Source of the DNA: an uncultured Clostridia bacterium
GTDB taxonomy: Bacteria; Bacillota_A; Clostridia; Christensenellales; UBA1242
Assembly: GCA_947629895.1 (NCBI GenBank)
Contig: CANRFP010000029.1
Span: 1 to 14,351, forward strand
Direction: 5' to 3'
DNA: 14,351 nt
Positions 14,196-14,351 of the stretch are shown piece by piece. The notes below the pieces were generated by a model that saw only the letters and a program-made list of their open reading frames with translations, had not been told where the DNA came from and ran no database searches. Made by a program: the position numbers and the translations under genes. How positions within the stretch are numbered: the stretch's first letter is position 1; every line of letters starts with the position of its first letter.

Positions 14196-14351
14196 TTACT
14201 TTTTTGGATTGATTACAACAGAAACATTTTTGCCCATAATAACAGGCTCTTTTTCAACAAAACCGTATTCTGCCAAATCGCTTGCAAATTTCTTCACCAT
14301 TTCAACTGCATTTTTTGAATAGGCTTGCTCTCTTCCCCTCATGCGCAAAGA
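14196..14351 (-). CDS. infC: Translation initiation factor IF-3, C-terminal end
   Basis: The minus strand is open from the window edge to a TAA at 14196-14198, giving the last 51 residues of a protein. They match the end of the IF-3 C-terminal domain: SLRMRGREQAY corresponds to the conserved FRGRE segment, followed by an amphipathic helix (FASDLAEYG), VEKEPVIMGKNVSVVINPKK and the stop. IF-3 binds the 30S subunit and keeps initiation accurate. The N-terminal domain and the operon leader lie beyond the window. It is followed after 15 bases by rpmI and then rplT, which confirms the call. Confidence 0.92.
   Translation of the reverse strand, partial: SLRMRGREQAYSKNAVEMVKKFASDLAEYGFVEKEPVIMGKNVSVVINPKK

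Overview
This window is a densely packed housekeeping stretch from a low-G+C bacterium, most likely an uncultured Gram-positive of the Bacillota/Clostridia type. The grounds are AT-rich codon use, strong purine-rich Shine-Dalgarno sites, TTGACA-type promoters and the gene orders hslV-hslU, nifS-nifU, yebC-ruvC-ruvA-ruvB-queA-tgt and infC-rpmI-rplT. TGA is used as a stop (ruvB, the 4812-5300 gene), so the code looks standard. No exact taxon can be fixed by reading alone.

Plus-strand half (1-5300): the 3' end of hslV, then hslU, tcdA and trxA read as one unit. A clear promoter at 2756-2784 then starts nifS-nifU (Fe-S cluster assembly). A 408-base gap follows, with a terminator-like hairpin, a palindromic repeat, two further hairpins and a good promoter. 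That promoter drives an unrecognised 162-residue protein. A bidirectional terminator at 5339-5367 separates it from the convergent tgt.

Minus-strand half (5406-14351), in transcription order: infC (C-terminal part only), rpmI, rplT and a SPOUT-type RNA methyltransferase form the translation block. yebC follows with its own promoter and terminator. Last comes a run of nine genes, ruvC-ruvA-ruvB-GNAT-queA-APH-family kinase-GNAT-DUF1653-tgt. The ruvCAB genes process Holliday junctions, and tgt and queA act in tRNA queuosine synthesis. The two acetyltransferases, the kinase and the DUF1653 gene sit between parts of a linkage (ruvCAB-queA-tgt) that is common in bacteria.

The most unusual signal is a small dispersed palindromic repeat, present four times in 14 kb. 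Its half-unit is roughly GTGGNNTTATGCA, paired with its reverse complement. Three copies are intergenic. The fourth lies inside the SPOUT methyltransferase gene and is translated in frame at the junction of the two protein domains, which recalls coding-sequence-tolerated palindromic elements such as those of Rickettsia. A second notable point is the ruvC promoter. Its -35 box lies in the loop of the yebC terminator, and its spacing predicts a leaderless ruvC mRNA.
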